A stretch of 52,668 bases of DNA from positions 1 through 52,668 of the forward strand of contig CANFZC010000009.1 in NCBI GenBank assembly GCA_947451475.1. The letters run 5' to 3'. This DNA is from Flavobacteriaceae bacterium. GTDB taxonomy: Bacteria; Bacteroidota; Bacteroidia; Flavobacteriales; Flavobacteriaceae. This document shows, one piece after another, positions 8,257 to 16,920 of this stretch. The position numbers were made by a program, and so were the translations under genes. How positions within the stretch are numbered: the stretch's first letter is position 1; each line of letters opens with the position of its first letter. Below the pieces are notes generated by a model that saw only the letters and a list, made by a program, of their open reading frames with translations, had not been told where the DNA came from and did not search any database.

Positions 8257-8700
8257 TTATTCTCTTTCTAACTTAATGAAAAATAATTGCCCTCCTTGAT
8301 CGAAGGTCCCTTGCAGATGCGTCGCATCCAGGGTTGTAATAGTTACATTTGTTACTTTCGTAACGCCTTCTATAACTTGTGTCAATGTTAGGCTATGATT
8401 CTCTTGAATATACGTTCCAGGAAGTGACCCTTTTTGGCACGATCCAGTACTATCACTATAATCATTTTGTGAGAATGTTAAATCTTCATTGAATTCAAAA
8501 TTATCTACATCTGTACCACAACTACTATTTTGGTAAGGGTAATAATCTAGACCACCTTGGCTATTCATAACTCCCGTTTCGATGATATCCCATTTACCGA
8601 CCAAATCATTCTTTTTCACATAATTCATTTCGGCTTTATCGTCACAAGAGGATGCGGCCCAAAGGAATGCTAAACATAGTATACTATATAATTTCTTCAT
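8257..8700 (-). CDS. Lipocalin-like lipoprotein
   Basis: 147 residues. A lipoprotein signal with lipobox AASSC (Cys19) precedes a small all-beta domain that begins NDLVGKWDIIETG, the first strand signature of the lipocalin-like proteins common in Flavobacterium, and ends with the strand GGQLFFIKLE. It was probably made in the outer-membrane lipoprotein pathway. It is the last gene of the operon with the TonB receptor and DUF5689 protein, 10 bp behind the latter. The ligand is unknown. Confidence 0.65.
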   Translation of the reverse strand: MKKLYSILCLAFLWAASSCDDKAEMNYVKKNDLVGKWDIIETGVMNSQGGLDYYPYQNSSCGTDVDNFEFNEDLTFSQNDYSDSTGSCQKGSLPGTYIQENHSLTLTQVIEGVTKVTNVTITTLDATHLQGTFDQGGQLFFIKLERE

Positions 8701-8710
8701 GTTTATTTTA

Positions 8711-10090
8711 TTAATTGAAGCTTACTTTTACATTATCAATTTCCCAGGTAGAACCTACTGAACTTGAAGAAGTGTATTTAAAGGCAATGTATACTTTATT
8801 ATTTCCTGCACCGGTAAAAGAGGTGATGTCAATATTTCCTGAATTTGCATATGTATAACTCCCAGGAGATGAAGTCCATCCTGTTAATGTAGTCCATGTT
8901 ACACCTGCAGCATAAGGATCTCCTGTACCAGAGTAGTTATTAGAAATTAAAACTTGGATAGGATCTCCTGTAAATTTGTATGCATTATCAAACGAAAGGT
9001 GTGCATTTGTTAATGTAGTATAGTTTTGCTTTGGAGAAATTAACCAATCTTCATTAGCATTATTCGTACTATTAGCAAAACCTGACATTTTAGCCATTCC
9101 ACCTGGATTACCGAAAGTGCTGCTATGAGCCCAACCTTGAGCTCCTGATACACTTACTGCTGTCCATTTAGAGAAGTTGGTGGCTGTATCAAAACCTTCA
9201 TTTAATAAAGGTGAAAATCTATCGTTTACGTTATCCGTTAATCTTATATCACTTTGGGTACGAACAATAAATTGATAATCAGAGGTAGAACCAACATATT
9301 TAGTAAGAACTCCTCTTATTTTACCACTTCCTTTAAGAACACTTTTTGCAGCGAAATTAGCATAGCTACTTGTTCTAACGATAACAGAACCACCTGTGAT
9401 ATCAACAATATGTAAATTAGTAGCACCTCCTAAATCATTGTTTACATTGTAATAAGTTGGAGATTCAATAGAAGCATCATCAAACATTACGTTATTCAAT
9501 TCTACCAATCTATTTAAATACGTATCATTTTTTAATTGGTCAATAGTTACAGGCGTAGCTGGTAATAATTCGTCTTCGTTTATTTTAGTACATGAAGGTT
9601 GAACCGCTGCTCTAAAATCAGCTTCTGGCATTCTCCCCACTGATGGAAGTCCAGAAGTACTAACATATAATGACCCTATTCTCATACCAATTGGCCCTGA
9701 AGTTGGGCTATCTGTATATAAACCGTCCATTTTGATTAACACTTTTCTTCCTGGCTCATAATCGATAAATGTATTGCTTGCATCAACAGGAACGCTAAAT
9801 GCTTTTGAACCGTCTTTTGTTTGAAAAGAGATGCTTTTGAAAAAATTACCTCCAAGATCACTTGAGGTTACATAAGCTTCAATAACATCAGAAACACCGT
9901 CTACAACATTTACGTGTTGTGCAACCGTTGCACCTGCTGAAATTTGTGCAACCGTTCTATTGGCTACTAATGTAGTACCTCCACAATCTGACAACTGTGG
10001 CGTTGAATAATTATCATCCTTAACACAGCTCGAAAAAATTCCAACTGATAAGGCAACTAAAAAAGCTGATTTTAAAATTGTTGTTTTCAT
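8711..10090 (-). CDS. DUF5689 lipoprotein with C-terminal choice-of-anchor J domain
   Basis: 459 residues. The signal peptide has lipobox FSSC (Cys22). The middle part (about 35-280) matches the DUF5689 pattern, an OB-fold-like surface domain (DGVSDVIEAYVTSSDLGGNFFKS, RLVELNNVMF, RGVLTKY). The C-terminal part (about 295-459, LNEGFD ... EDWLISP ... WEIDNVKV) is a carbohydrate-binding-like jelly roll of the choice-of-anchor J type. It lies 17 bp behind the TonB receptor gene. DUF5689 lipoproteins commonly partner with TonB receptors and with secreted nucleases or phosphatases; a substrate-capture role is inferred. Confidence 0.8.
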   Translation of the reverse strand: MKTTILKSAFLVALSVGIFSSCVKDDNYSTPQLSDCGGTTLVANRTVAQISAGATVAQHVNVVDGVSDVIEAYVTSSDLGGNFFKSISFQTKDGSKAFSVPVDASNTFIDYEPGRKVLIKMDGLYTDSPTSGPIGMRIGSLYVSTSGLPSVGRMPEADFRAAVQPSCTKINEDELLPATPVTIDQLKNDTYLNRLVELNNVMFDDASIESPTYYNVNNDLGGATNLHIVDITGGSVIVRTSSYANFAAKSVLKGSGKIRGVLTKYVGSTSDYQFIVRTQSDIRLTDNVNDRFSPLLNEGFDTATNFSKWTAVSVSGAQGWAHSSTFGNPGGMAKMSGFANSTNNANEDWLISPKQNYTTLTNAHLSFDNAYKFTGDPIQVLISNNYSGTGDPYAAGVTWTTLTGWTSSPGSYTYANSGNIDITSFTGAGNNKVYIAFKYTSSSSVGSTWEIDNVKVSFN

Positions 10091-10107
10091 ATTAATTTTA
10101 TTTTTTT

Positions 10108-12969
10108 TTAAAAGTTAAGATACAGGTTTACGAAATAAGTTCTTCCGTAACCATAAAAATATTTTGGTGCAAAAGCTGGTGTTCCACTAGAAACGTCTTG
10201 ATTTAAATCTCGATAATTTGAATTTCGAGCTTGTTCAAAACCACCCGTTTTATAAGTAACATCAAAAACGTTATTTACGCTAGCAAAGAAACCAAGTGTT
10301 TGATTTCCAAACTTCCATGATTTACCTCCTGTTAAATTAACTAAGGTAAAGTTATCAAATTTTTCTTGTTTCAACAATTGATCTGCTCTCGTTTGTGTTG
10401 CTTCAGGAAAATTGTTGCCATTTTGGCTGTTAGGATCCGCATAGAATTGATTTGTTCTTGTAATTGGAGCAATATCAATGTAGCTATTGGCTAAGTAATT
10501 TGCATTAGCGCCAATCCACCAAAACTTAGGGTCTCTGTATTCTAAACCGATAGAGGCCGCTGCTTGAGGCATTCCTGATTGTTTGTAATTTTTGATGTTA
10601 GTAACACCATAATCCTTTACTGGATTCGTATTGGTTGCAGTAGCAAAACGATCCACGCTGATGCTTACATCTGGATTATTAGCATAAATGTATTCGCCAT
10701 AAGCAGCGCTTCCATTAACTTTTAAGGTTGATGTAATTGGATATTCGATTCCGAATTCTAATCCCATATTTCTTTTGGCAAGACCTGTAACCGTTTCAGC
10801 AACAAAAGCATTTGCTTCGTTAATGTTGGTTGTTGGATCATCAACTCCCACTCCGTCACCAAAGAAGAAAGAAGTTTCTGTTTGGTTTTCAATTTTAGAA
10901 TAGAAGGCTGTTACTCTTGTTTTTAGTTTTGGCGAATTGATAATATAACTTACATCAGCACTAGAGATGTTTTCACTAGTTACTCCCGTTGTTACGTTAT
11001 TATTTGCTCTTGCATTATTGAATACATTTCTTAACGTAGGTGCTTTAGACATATAAACACCGTTAAAGGTCAAGAACTGTCTTCCTGTTATTTTATAGGT
11101 TAAGCCTCCTTTGAAACCGAAGTTGTCAAATTTCTCTTTATTGCTGTACCCTAATGAATTGGTAGTGTAGTATCCATTTTTATACAATCCTTCTCTTTGG
11201 TATTCTGTATGAGAGTAGGTTTGACCTACATAGAACTCTACTTTTTTATAAGAGAATTTAAATTGTGTAAAGGCATCATATCTAGTAGTAAACAAATTGT
11301 AATTATATCCAAAAGTGTCCCCTACATATACTTTTCTATCAGGATTATTTAAATCCGATTGTTGTTGGTCACCTGTACCGAAAAGGCTTACGTCATTAAA
11401 ATGATCACCACCTAATAAATCTAACAAGTTTTTGAAGTTATGCGAAGTAACTTTGGTTAAAGTACCTCCTGCATTTAACACAATATTATCTGCTAATTGA
11501 GAACTTACTACTGCATTGGCAGCCCATTGTCTATCGTCTGTTCTGTCTTCATACAGTATGTATTTTGCTCCTTCACCAGCGGCGTTAGCTTGCGCGTTAG
11601 TCGCGTATAATCTTTCCCAGTCAATTTGAGGATTGGTTAAGAATGCTGCATTGGCTGCTCCGATTAAATCAGGAGTTGGAATTCCTCCCAATCCACCTGG
11701 CAAATAAGCTGAAGGATCTGTAACACCTACGATTGTAGGGTCTGACTGAAATAACGAAGTGAAATAACTTGGTAAATTTCTATAATATGTTGGGTCTGGA
11801 TTATTTACTCCTTGATAATCTAAACGACTGTTTCCGATTTTACCAAATTGGTACGAAAGATTTAAATTCAAATTAGTTTTTGAAGATATTTTCCAATAAT
11901 CGCTTAAAATAAAGATTGGCTCTTCAATATCTTTCATTCTTGAATTTCTAACTTCACCGTTTTGTAATCCCCAATACGAGTTATATTTAACTCCGGCTAG
12001 GTCTGTTACTTCTTGCGTGTTAGGAGAATTTTTACCTCTTCTGTTTTTAGCATAGATAGCGGTAATATTCAATGAATTGTTTGAAGTTATTTTTTTCTCA
12101 ACACTAGCAAAAAAAGAATTTGCATTGTAAGTAGTTCCATCAAAAAAAGCACCATCTTGAACCGTAAAACGTCTAGAAGCTGAAACTACATAAGCCCAAC
12201 CATCATTTCGCATTCCAGATGCGATCGTACCCATTATTCTTCCGTTATAATTGGTATTTGTACCCCCGAAAGACACTCTATTACCTCTTCTATATACAGA
12301 AGCTCTAGTGTTGATCTCTGTTGTACCTAATATATTTCCAAAAGTATAATCTGAAGGTGCAGAACCGTTGGTAAATTCTTGATTTCTTGTAGCGTCGTTA
12401 AGTCCGCCCCAATCGCTGTATTGTGCTCTACCATCATACACTTTGTTCATGTTGATTCCGTTAATCATGGTAACACCATACTCACTGTCAAGTCCACGTA
12501 CTCTGTAACGCGCTTGTCCCCAATTGAATGCGGCAGCTTGTTGAAAAACGTCTCTTGAGGCTTGTAATAACCCTGCGGTTGTTTCTGAGCCACTGTTGTC
12601 ATCACCCAAATCATTATCGGTGATGGTAACCAAGCTCAATTGTTGTTCGGAGGTAATATCTTCCTCCATCACTACAATTCCTAAATCTAAAAGTTTCCCT
12701 GCAACTACCTCAACAGAAAGCAATTGGTCTTTGTACCCACTACTTTTGATTTGTAATAATTGACTGCCCACAGCTACTTCATTAAATACAAAAACACCAT
12801 TAACATCTGTAAGTGTTGTCAAATTGGTGTTTTGAACAGTAGCAACTACATCTTGTAATGGCTTTTGTGTTTTTGAATCTAACACTTTACCTGTAAAACC
12901 GGTATTGTTTTGAGCAAAAACAAAAAATACCTGCATTACAAATAAAGTACTAATAACAAGTTTTTTCAT
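10108..12969 (-). CDS. TonB-dependent outer-membrane receptor with carboxypeptidase-like regulatory domain
   Basis: 953 residues from the ATG at 12969. An ATG at 13029 would add 20 residues before the signal peptide MKKLVISTLFVMQVFFVFAQ and lies in the promoter region, so it is rejected. After the signal comes a CarboxypepD_reg-like domain (about 24-105, FTGKVLDSKTQKPLQDV), a plug domain (about 125-260), then a large beta-barrel ending in YGRTYFVNLYLNF with terminal Phe. It imports a substrate through the outer membrane using TonB energy. It is first in a three-gene operon and divergent from a secreted nuclease-family gene, so nucleic acid breakdown products or phosphate-containing compounds are plausible substrates (inference). 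Confidence 0.92.
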   Translation of the reverse strand: MKKLVISTLFVMQVFFVFAQNNTGFTGKVLDSKTQKPLQDVVATVQNTNLTTLTDVNGVFVFNEVAVGSQLLQIKSSGYKDQLLSVEVVAGKLLDLGIVVMEEDITSEQQLSLVTITDNDLGDDNSGSETTAGLLQASRDVFQQAAAFNWGQARYRVRGLDSEYGVTMINGINMNKVYDGRAQYSDWGGLNDATRNQEFTNGSAPSDYTFGNILGTTEINTRASVYRRGNRVSFGGTNTNYNGRIMGTIASGMRNDGWAYVVSASRRFTVQDGAFFDGTTYNANSFFASVEKKITSNNSLNITAIYAKNRRGKNSPNTQEVTDLAGVKYNSYWGLQNGEVRNSRMKDIEEPIFILSDYWKISSKTNLNLNLSYQFGKIGNSRLDYQGVNNPDPTYYRNLPSYFTSLFQSDPTIVGVTDPSAYLPGGLGGIPTPDLIGAANAAFLTNPQIDWERLYATNAQANAAGEGAKYILYEDRTDDRQWAANAVVSSQLADNIVLNAGGTLTKVTSHNFKNLLDLLGGDHFNDVSLFGTGDQQQSDLNNPDRKVYVGDTFGYNYNLFTTRYDAFTQFKFSYKKVEFYVGQTYSHTEYQREGLYKNGYYTTNSLGYSNKEKFDNFGFKGGLTYKITGRQFLTFNGVYMSKAPTLRNVFNNARANNNVTTGVTSENISSADVSYIINSPKLKTRVTAFYSKIENQTETSFFFGDGVGVDDPTTNINEANAFVAETVTGLAKRNMGLEFGIEYPITSTLKVNGSAAYGEYIYANNPDVSISVDRFATATNTNPVKDYGVTNIKNYKQSGMPQAAASIGLEYRDPKFWWIGANANYLANSYIDIAPITRTNQFYADPNSQNGNNFPEATQTRADQLLKQEKFDNFTLVNLTGGKSWKFGNQTLGFFASVNNVFDVTYKTGGFEQARNSNYRDLNQDVSSGTPAFAPKYFYGYGRTYFVNLYLNF

Positions 12970-13026
12970 AAATAAAATTAAATTAATTTTTCTTTTGCTG
13001 AGTCTTAATAAAAACTTAACAGCCGA

Positions 13027-13080
13027 CAAATGTACATCATTTAATAATATTATCTACTTTTGGCCCATAGTTTGTACAAA
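13027..13080. promoter_or_regulatory. Divergent promoter region with paired TGTACA sites
   Basis: On the minus strand TACATTTG (13027-13034) faces the TonB receptor. On the plus strand TACTTTTG (13055-13062) faces the nuclease gene. Both are exact TAnnTTTG matches. Palindromic TGTACA occurs at 13031-13036 (in ATGTACAT) and at 13073-13078 (in TTTGTACAAA), 42 bp apart, each overlapping a -7 element or predicted start. These could be operators for one regulator. That role is inferred. Confidence 0.45.
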
Positions 13081-13107
13081 ACTTGACGTTAAATTAATAT
13101 ACTAATT

Positions 13108-14217
13108 ATGAGGATTAAAAGATTAATAGCTGTTTTCGTTGTTTTTTTCGCAATAATAGGGGCAAAAGCCCAAGAGAAAAAATATATAGTGCATACAGTT
13201 CCTTTTTACAATTTAGAAAACCTATTTGATACTATTAACGGTCCGAATATCGATGAAGACTGGTTGCCTACGGGAGTTCAAAACTGGACATCGAAAAAAT
13301 ACCACCAAAAATTACACAACTTAGCCACGGTATTGTCCCAAATAGGGAAAGGTGAAAAACAAGATAAGTCACCTGTATTAATAGGAAGTGCCGAAATTGA
13401 AAACAGAGGCGTACTAGAAGATTTAGTCAAAGAACCGGAAATGTTGGTTAATGATTATGGAATTGTACACTTTGATTCACCGGATAAAAGAGGAATTGAT
13501 GTTGCTTTATTGTATCAAAAGAAACATTTTAAACCCACTAGTTTTAAAAACATACCGTTATTGATTTACAAAAACCAAATCAATGCCAATGCAAAGGAGA
13601 AAAATGATAAAGACGATGCGTCTGATGATAAATCGGAGGTAGATAAGAATTTAGATCGTGTTTACACTCGAGACATCCTATTAGTAACGGGTTATTTGGA
13701 TGGGGAAGAGATCAATGTAATGGTGAATCACTGGCCTTCACGTTCAGGAGGAGAGAAGAAAAGTTCGCCTTTCAGAGAAGCAGCCGGAAGATTGAATCGA
13801 AAAATCATGGATTCTATCTATAAAATCAATCCTAATGCAAAGATCATTACTATGGGTGATTTGAATGATGGGACTTATAATAAGAGTGTGAAAGAAGGTG
13901 TAGGAGCTATGCGTAAAAGAGAAGACGTAAAACCTTTTGGCGTATTCAATCCGTTTGAAGAAATGTTCTATAAGGGTAATGCTACGTTATTCTATCGCGA
14001 TGCGGGTGATATTTTTGACCAAATTATGGTGTCCGAAAGCTTGATACAAAAAGATTTCAGTTCGTTCCGTTATTGGAGAGCCGGAATTTACAACAAGCCC
14101 TTTATGATCCAAACGACGGGACAGTATAAGGGCTATCCGCTGCGGCATTCTATGAATGAAGTGGGGTATAGTGATCACTTCCCATCTTACATTTACCTCG
14201 CAAAAGAAATTAAATAA
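13108..14217 (+). CDS. Secreted endonuclease/exonuclease/phosphatase family protein
   Basis: 369 residues with signal peptide MRIKRLIAVFVVFFAIIGAKAQ. The EEP fold motifs are all present: NLENLFDT, the metal-binding Glu in SAEIENRGVLEDL, NHWPSRSGGEKKSSPFREAAGR, MGDLND and the catalytic His in YSDHFPSYIY. A charged insert (KEKNDKDDASDDKSEVDKN) lies near residues 168-186. The family cleaves phosphodiester or phosphomonoester bonds, in DNA, RNA or small phosphates. Being exported and divergent from a TonB receptor/DUF5689 operon, it probably acts on extracellular nucleic acid or organophosphate. The exact substrate cannot be read from sequence. Confidence 0.85.
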   Translation: MRIKRLIAVFVVFFAIIGAKAQEKKYIVHTVPFYNLENLFDTINGPNIDEDWLPTGVQNWTSKKYHQKLHNLATVLSQIGKGEKQDKSPVLIGSAEIENRGVLEDLVKEPEMLVNDYGIVHFDSPDKRGIDVALLYQKKHFKPTSFKNIPLLIYKNQINANAKEKNDKDDASDDKSEVDKNLDRVYTRDILLVTGYLDGEEINVMVNHWPSRSGGEKKSSPFREAAGRLNRKIMDSIYKINPNAKIITMGDLNDGTYNKSVKEGVGAMRKREDVKPFGVFNPFEEMFYKGNATLFYRDAGDIFDQIMVSESLIQKDFSSFRYWRAGIYNKPFMIQTTGQYKGYPLRHSMNEVGYSDHFPSYIYLAKEIK

Positions 14218-14223
14218 TATTTT

Positions 14224-14252
14224 AAAGTCCCGATGATATCGGGACTTTTTTA
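14224..14252 (+). terminator. Terminator after the nuclease-family gene
   Basis: An 11-bp perfect stem AAAGTCCCGAT/ATCGGGACTTT (14224-14234 with 14238-14248), a 3-nt loop and a T-run. Confidence 0.85.
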
Positions 14253-14279
14253 TTTTATAACTTTACAAAAAATACTCTT

Positions 14280-14816
14280 ATGGCTATAGCAAAACCTTTC
14301 AATCTAACGCAATGGATTGATGAAAACCGCCACTTATTACAACCCCCTGTTGCCAATAAAAACCTTTATGTTGATTCGGGTGATTATATTGTAATGATAG
14401 TAGGCGGACCTAATGCACGTAAGGACTATCATTATAATGAAACGGAGGAATTGTTTTACCAACTGGAAGGAAGCATCACCGTTTACATCCAAGAAAACGG
14501 AGAAAAGAAAGCGATGACTCTGAATGCTGGGGATATTTATTTGCACCCTGCTAAAGTGCCGCATTCCCCTGCACGAACTGAAAATTCAGTAGGTTTAGTG
14601 ATTGAGCGTAAGCGTGCTGGAAAAGGATTTACCGATGGTTTGTTGTGGTTTTGCGATGGTTGCAATCACAAATTGCACGAAGTGTATTTTGAACTACACG
14701 ATATTGAGCAAGATTTTTTGCCTCATTTTAAAGCTTATTATACTTCGGAGGCGCTGCGTACCTGTACCAAGTGCGGCACGGTGATGGAAACCCATCCTGC
14801 TTTTATGGATAAGTAA
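14280..14816 (+). CDS. nbaC: 3-hydroxyanthranilate 3,4-dioxygenase
   Basis: A 178-residue cupin enzyme of the kynurenine pathway that opens 3-hydroxyanthranilate to 2-amino-3-carboxymuconate semialdehyde. Catalytic iron ligands His51, Glu57 and His95 and substrate residues Arg47, Arg99 and Glu110 are in place. The bacterial C-terminal rubredoxin-like iron site is intact as Cys125-Cys128 and Cys162-Cys165. It stands alone between terminators and a long gap; no other kynurenine-pathway gene is adjacent, so the window does not show whether it serves tryptophan breakdown or NAD synthesis. Confidence 0.95.
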   Translation: MAIAKPFNLTQWIDENRHLLQPPVANKNLYVDSGDYIVMIVGGPNARKDYHYNETEELFYQLEGSITVYIQENGEKKAMTLNAGDIYLHPAKVPHSPARTENSVGLVIERKRAGKGFTDGLLWFCDGCNHKLHEVYFELHDIEQDFLPHFKAYYTSEALRTCTKCGTVMETHPAFMDK

Positions 14817-15030
14817 TACGCTTTGCTTGTTCTTCCACTTTCTATCCTTGGTTTAGTGCTATAATGGAATTTATCTAAGGGTATAGTGTTGCCCTCTGCT
14901 TTGGTTCTGCAACCTAATAAAGGGTTCGGACTACCCTATTTCTAATTCTTTTCCTAATTTTATAACAAAAGAAAGTGTGTGTGTCTCGCTATTCTATGTG
15001 CTAGTATTACGTCTATATCCTATATCATAC

Positions 15031-15074
15031 ACGCTATATATACGCTATATACACGCCATATATACGCTATATAC
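15031..15074 (+). repeat. 11-bp tandem repeat, four copies
   Basis: Four head-to-tail 11-bp units alternate ACGCTATATAT, ACGCTATATAC, ACGCCATATAT and ACGCTATATAC. The AT-rich, self-complementary core (TATATA) could extrude. No function is assigned. Confidence 0.85.
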
Positions 15075-15130
15075 TATTGTGATAATTAGCTTTATTGTTT
15101 CCTATTACTCAGGGATGGGTTGAAAAATTA

Positions 15131-15170
15131 TTACACAGAGACTCACAAAGAATCACAGAGACTCACAGAG
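15131..15170 (+). repeat. 10-bp tandem repeat, four copies
   Basis: Four 10-bp units read TTACACAGAG, ACTCACAAAG, AATCACAGAG and ACTCACAGAG, with consensus ACTCACAGAG. CACAGAG-type tandem repeats occur between genes in many bacteria. No gene is associated. Confidence 0.8.
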
Positions 15171-15238
15171 GGATAATCAACTCATCTAATTACTGTCACG
15201 GTGTTGTTGAATAGTGTATTCAATTCAAAATAATCGTT

Positions 15239-15246
15239 TACTTTTG
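15239..15246 (+). promoter_or_regulatory. -7 element of the aldehyde dehydrogenase promoter
   Basis: TACTTTTG is an exact TAnnTTTG match, 33 bp before the ATG. The transcript would start near 15253. No -33 element at normal spacing was recognised. Confidence 0.5.
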
Positions 15247-15279
15247 CTGAAAATTATAAACAAACAAACTTAGTATACC

Positions 15280-16833
15280 ATGGCATCAATTGCACAACAA
15301 TTCGGCATGACCGAAGCCTTAGAAATATTAGGCGTAAAAGCTATTAATGAAGGCACCTCAACGGGAAACAACCATTTTTCATCGGGGGAACTTATTGAAA
15401 GTTACTCACCGGTAGATGGACAATTAATTGGAAAAGTAAGAACCACTACGGCGGCGGACTATGAAAAAGTAATGCAAACAGCAACAGCTGCCTTCTTAAC
15501 TTTTAGAGCTATGCCAGCGCCTCAACGCGGAGAAATTGTTCGCCAGTTTGGTAATAAACTAAGAGATTTAAAAGAGCCCTTAGGGAAATTAGTTTCTTAT
15601 GAAATGGGAAAATCGTTGCAAGAAGGATATGGTGAAGTTCAGGAAATGATTGACATCTGTGATTTTGCAGTGGGTCTATCCCGTCAATTGAATGGTCAAA
15701 CTATTCCATCGGAACGACCAGGTCACGTGATGAGAGAGCAATGGCATCCCATAGGAGTTGTTGGAATTATCTCTGCTTTCAACTTCCCGGTGGCTGTATG
15801 GTCTTGGAATACTGCTTTAGCCTGGATTTGTGGTGATGTTTGTATTTGGAAAGCGTCTGAAAAAGCACCTTTATGTTCGATTGCCTGCCAAAATATTATT
15901 GCTGGTGTTTTAAAAGCCAATAATTTACCTGAAGGTATTTCTTGTATCATCAATGGTGATTATAAAGTAGGAGAAATGATGACTACAGACCCTAGAATTC
16001 CGTTGATTTCTGCTACAGGTTCTACACGAATGGGAAGAATTGTTGGTGCCACGGTAGCACAACGATTTGGAAAATCATTATTAGAATTGGGCGGCAACAA
16101 TGCCATCATCATTACGCCAACAGCCGATTTAAAAGTGGTTGTTCCTGGCGCTGTATTTGGAGCCGTTGGAACGGCTGGACAACGTTGTACCTCCACTAGA
16201 CGTTTAATCATTCACGAATCGGTTTATGCTAAAGTAAGAGATGCTATTGTGGGTGCTTATGGTCAATTGACTATTGGAAACCCTTTGGATCAAAAAAACC
16301 ATATTGGACCGCTAATTGATACTGATGCTGTAAACACTTATTTAGCGGCTATTGAAAAAGCAAAAGCTGAAGGAGGAACCGTATTGGTTGAAGGGGGCGT
16401 ACTTACTGGCGAAGGATACGAATCAGGTTGCTATGTAAAACCAGCCATTATCGAAGCGGAAAACGCTTTTGAAATCGTTCAACACGAAACCTTTGCCCCT
16501 ATTTTATATTTAATGAAATACAGTGGTGAAGTTGAAAATGCTATTGCACTTCAAAATGGCGTTGCCCAAGGATTATCCTCTGCTATTATGACTAATGAAA
16601 TGAAAGAAGCTGAAAAATTCTTGTCTTTTGCGGGCTCTGATTGTGGTATTGCCAATGTAAATATTGGAACCTCTGGAGCTGAAATAGGCGGTGCTTTTGG
16701 TGGAGAAAAAGAAACGGGTGGCGGAAGAGAATCAGGTTCAGATTCTTGGAAAGTATATATGAGAAGACAAACCAATACGGTTAACTATTCTGATCAATTG
16801 CCTTTGGCGCAAGGGATTAAGTTTGATTTGTAG
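15280..16833 (+). CDS. amaB: ALDH7-type dehydrogenase (alpha-aminoadipic semialdehyde / piperideine-6-carboxylate)
   Basis: 517 residues of the aldehyde dehydrogenase superfamily. Catalytic Cys303 lies in GTAGQRCTSTRR, and the general base Glu269 in SLLELGGNN. The C-terminal third (ETFAPILYL, QGLSSAI, GSDCGIANVNIGTSGAEIGGAF, the GGGRESGSDSWK loop and LPLAQGIKF) follows the antiquitin/ALDH7A1 pattern closely, which points to oxidation of alpha-aminoadipic semialdehyde in lysine breakdown rather than 2-aminomuconate semialdehyde. It sits after the 3-hydroxyanthranilate dioxygenase but is separated from it by 463 bp and a promoter. The gene symbol is by subfamily, not proven substrate. Confidence 0.9.
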   Translation: MASIAQQFGMTEALEILGVKAINEGTSTGNNHFSSGELIESYSPVDGQLIGKVRTTTAADYEKVMQTATAAFLTFRAMPAPQRGEIVRQFGNKLRDLKEPLGKLVSYEMGKSLQEGYGEVQEMIDICDFAVGLSRQLNGQTIPSERPGHVMREQWHPIGVVGIISAFNFPVAVWSWNTALAWICGDVCIWKASEKAPLCSIACQNIIAGVLKANNLPEGISCIINGDYKVGEMMTTDPRIPLISATGSTRMGRIVGATVAQRFGKSLLELGGNNAIIITPTADLKVVVPGAVFGAVGTAGQRCTSTRRLIIHESVYAKVRDAIVGAYGQLTIGNPLDQKNHIGPLIDTDAVNTYLAAIEKAKAEGGTVLVEGGVLTGEGYESGCYVKPAIIEAENAFEIVQHETFAPILYLMKYSGEVENAIALQNGVAQGLSSAIMTNEMKEAEKFLSFAGSDCGIANVNIGTSGAEIGGAFGGEKETGGGRESGSDSWKVYMRRQTNTVNYSDQLPLAQGIKFDL

Positions 16834-16872
16834 TCTTTTAGATAAAAGACGATAGACTAATAGATAATAGAC
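16832..16872 (+). repeat. Heptad-phased AGAYNNN spacer repeat
   Basis: AGATAAA, AGACGAT, AGACTAA, a one-base slip, AGATAAT and AGAC follow each other in nearly perfect 7-bp phase just after the dehydrogenase stop codon. The start also forms an 8-bp hairpin GTCTTTTA/TAAAAGAC. AGATAATAGAC recurs at 32135-32145. Confidence 0.6.
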
Positions 16873-16903
16873 AAAAAGCCCCGAAGTATTCGGGGCTTTT
16901 TTA
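16873..16903. terminator. Bidirectional terminator
   Basis: A 13-bp perfect stem (16873-16885 with 16889-16901), loop GTA, an A-run and a T-run. It separates the convergent dehydrogenase and phnA genes. Confidence 0.88.
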
Positions 16904-16920
16904 TTTGGAATTCGTCGGTG

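Larger units (their letters stand above)
14817..15279. other. 463-bp intergenic region without a convincing gene
   Basis: This is the longest gene-free stretch in the window. It contains two short tandem-repeat arrays (15031-15074 and 15131-15170), small GGTT/AACC and GGGT/ACCC hairpins around 14890-14940, and a promoter-like box just before the dehydrogenase gene. No open reading frame with start, length and composition like its neighbours was found. It may be a decayed insertion or hold an RNA that I cannot identify. Confidence 0.6.

Noticed and set aside
15280..16833. 2-aminomuconate semialdehyde dehydrogenase completing a kynurenine pathway with the dioxygenase at 14280
   Set aside because: The sequence follows the ALDH7 (antiquitin) subfamily rather than ALDH8-like enzymes, and a 463-bp gap with a promoter separates the two genes.
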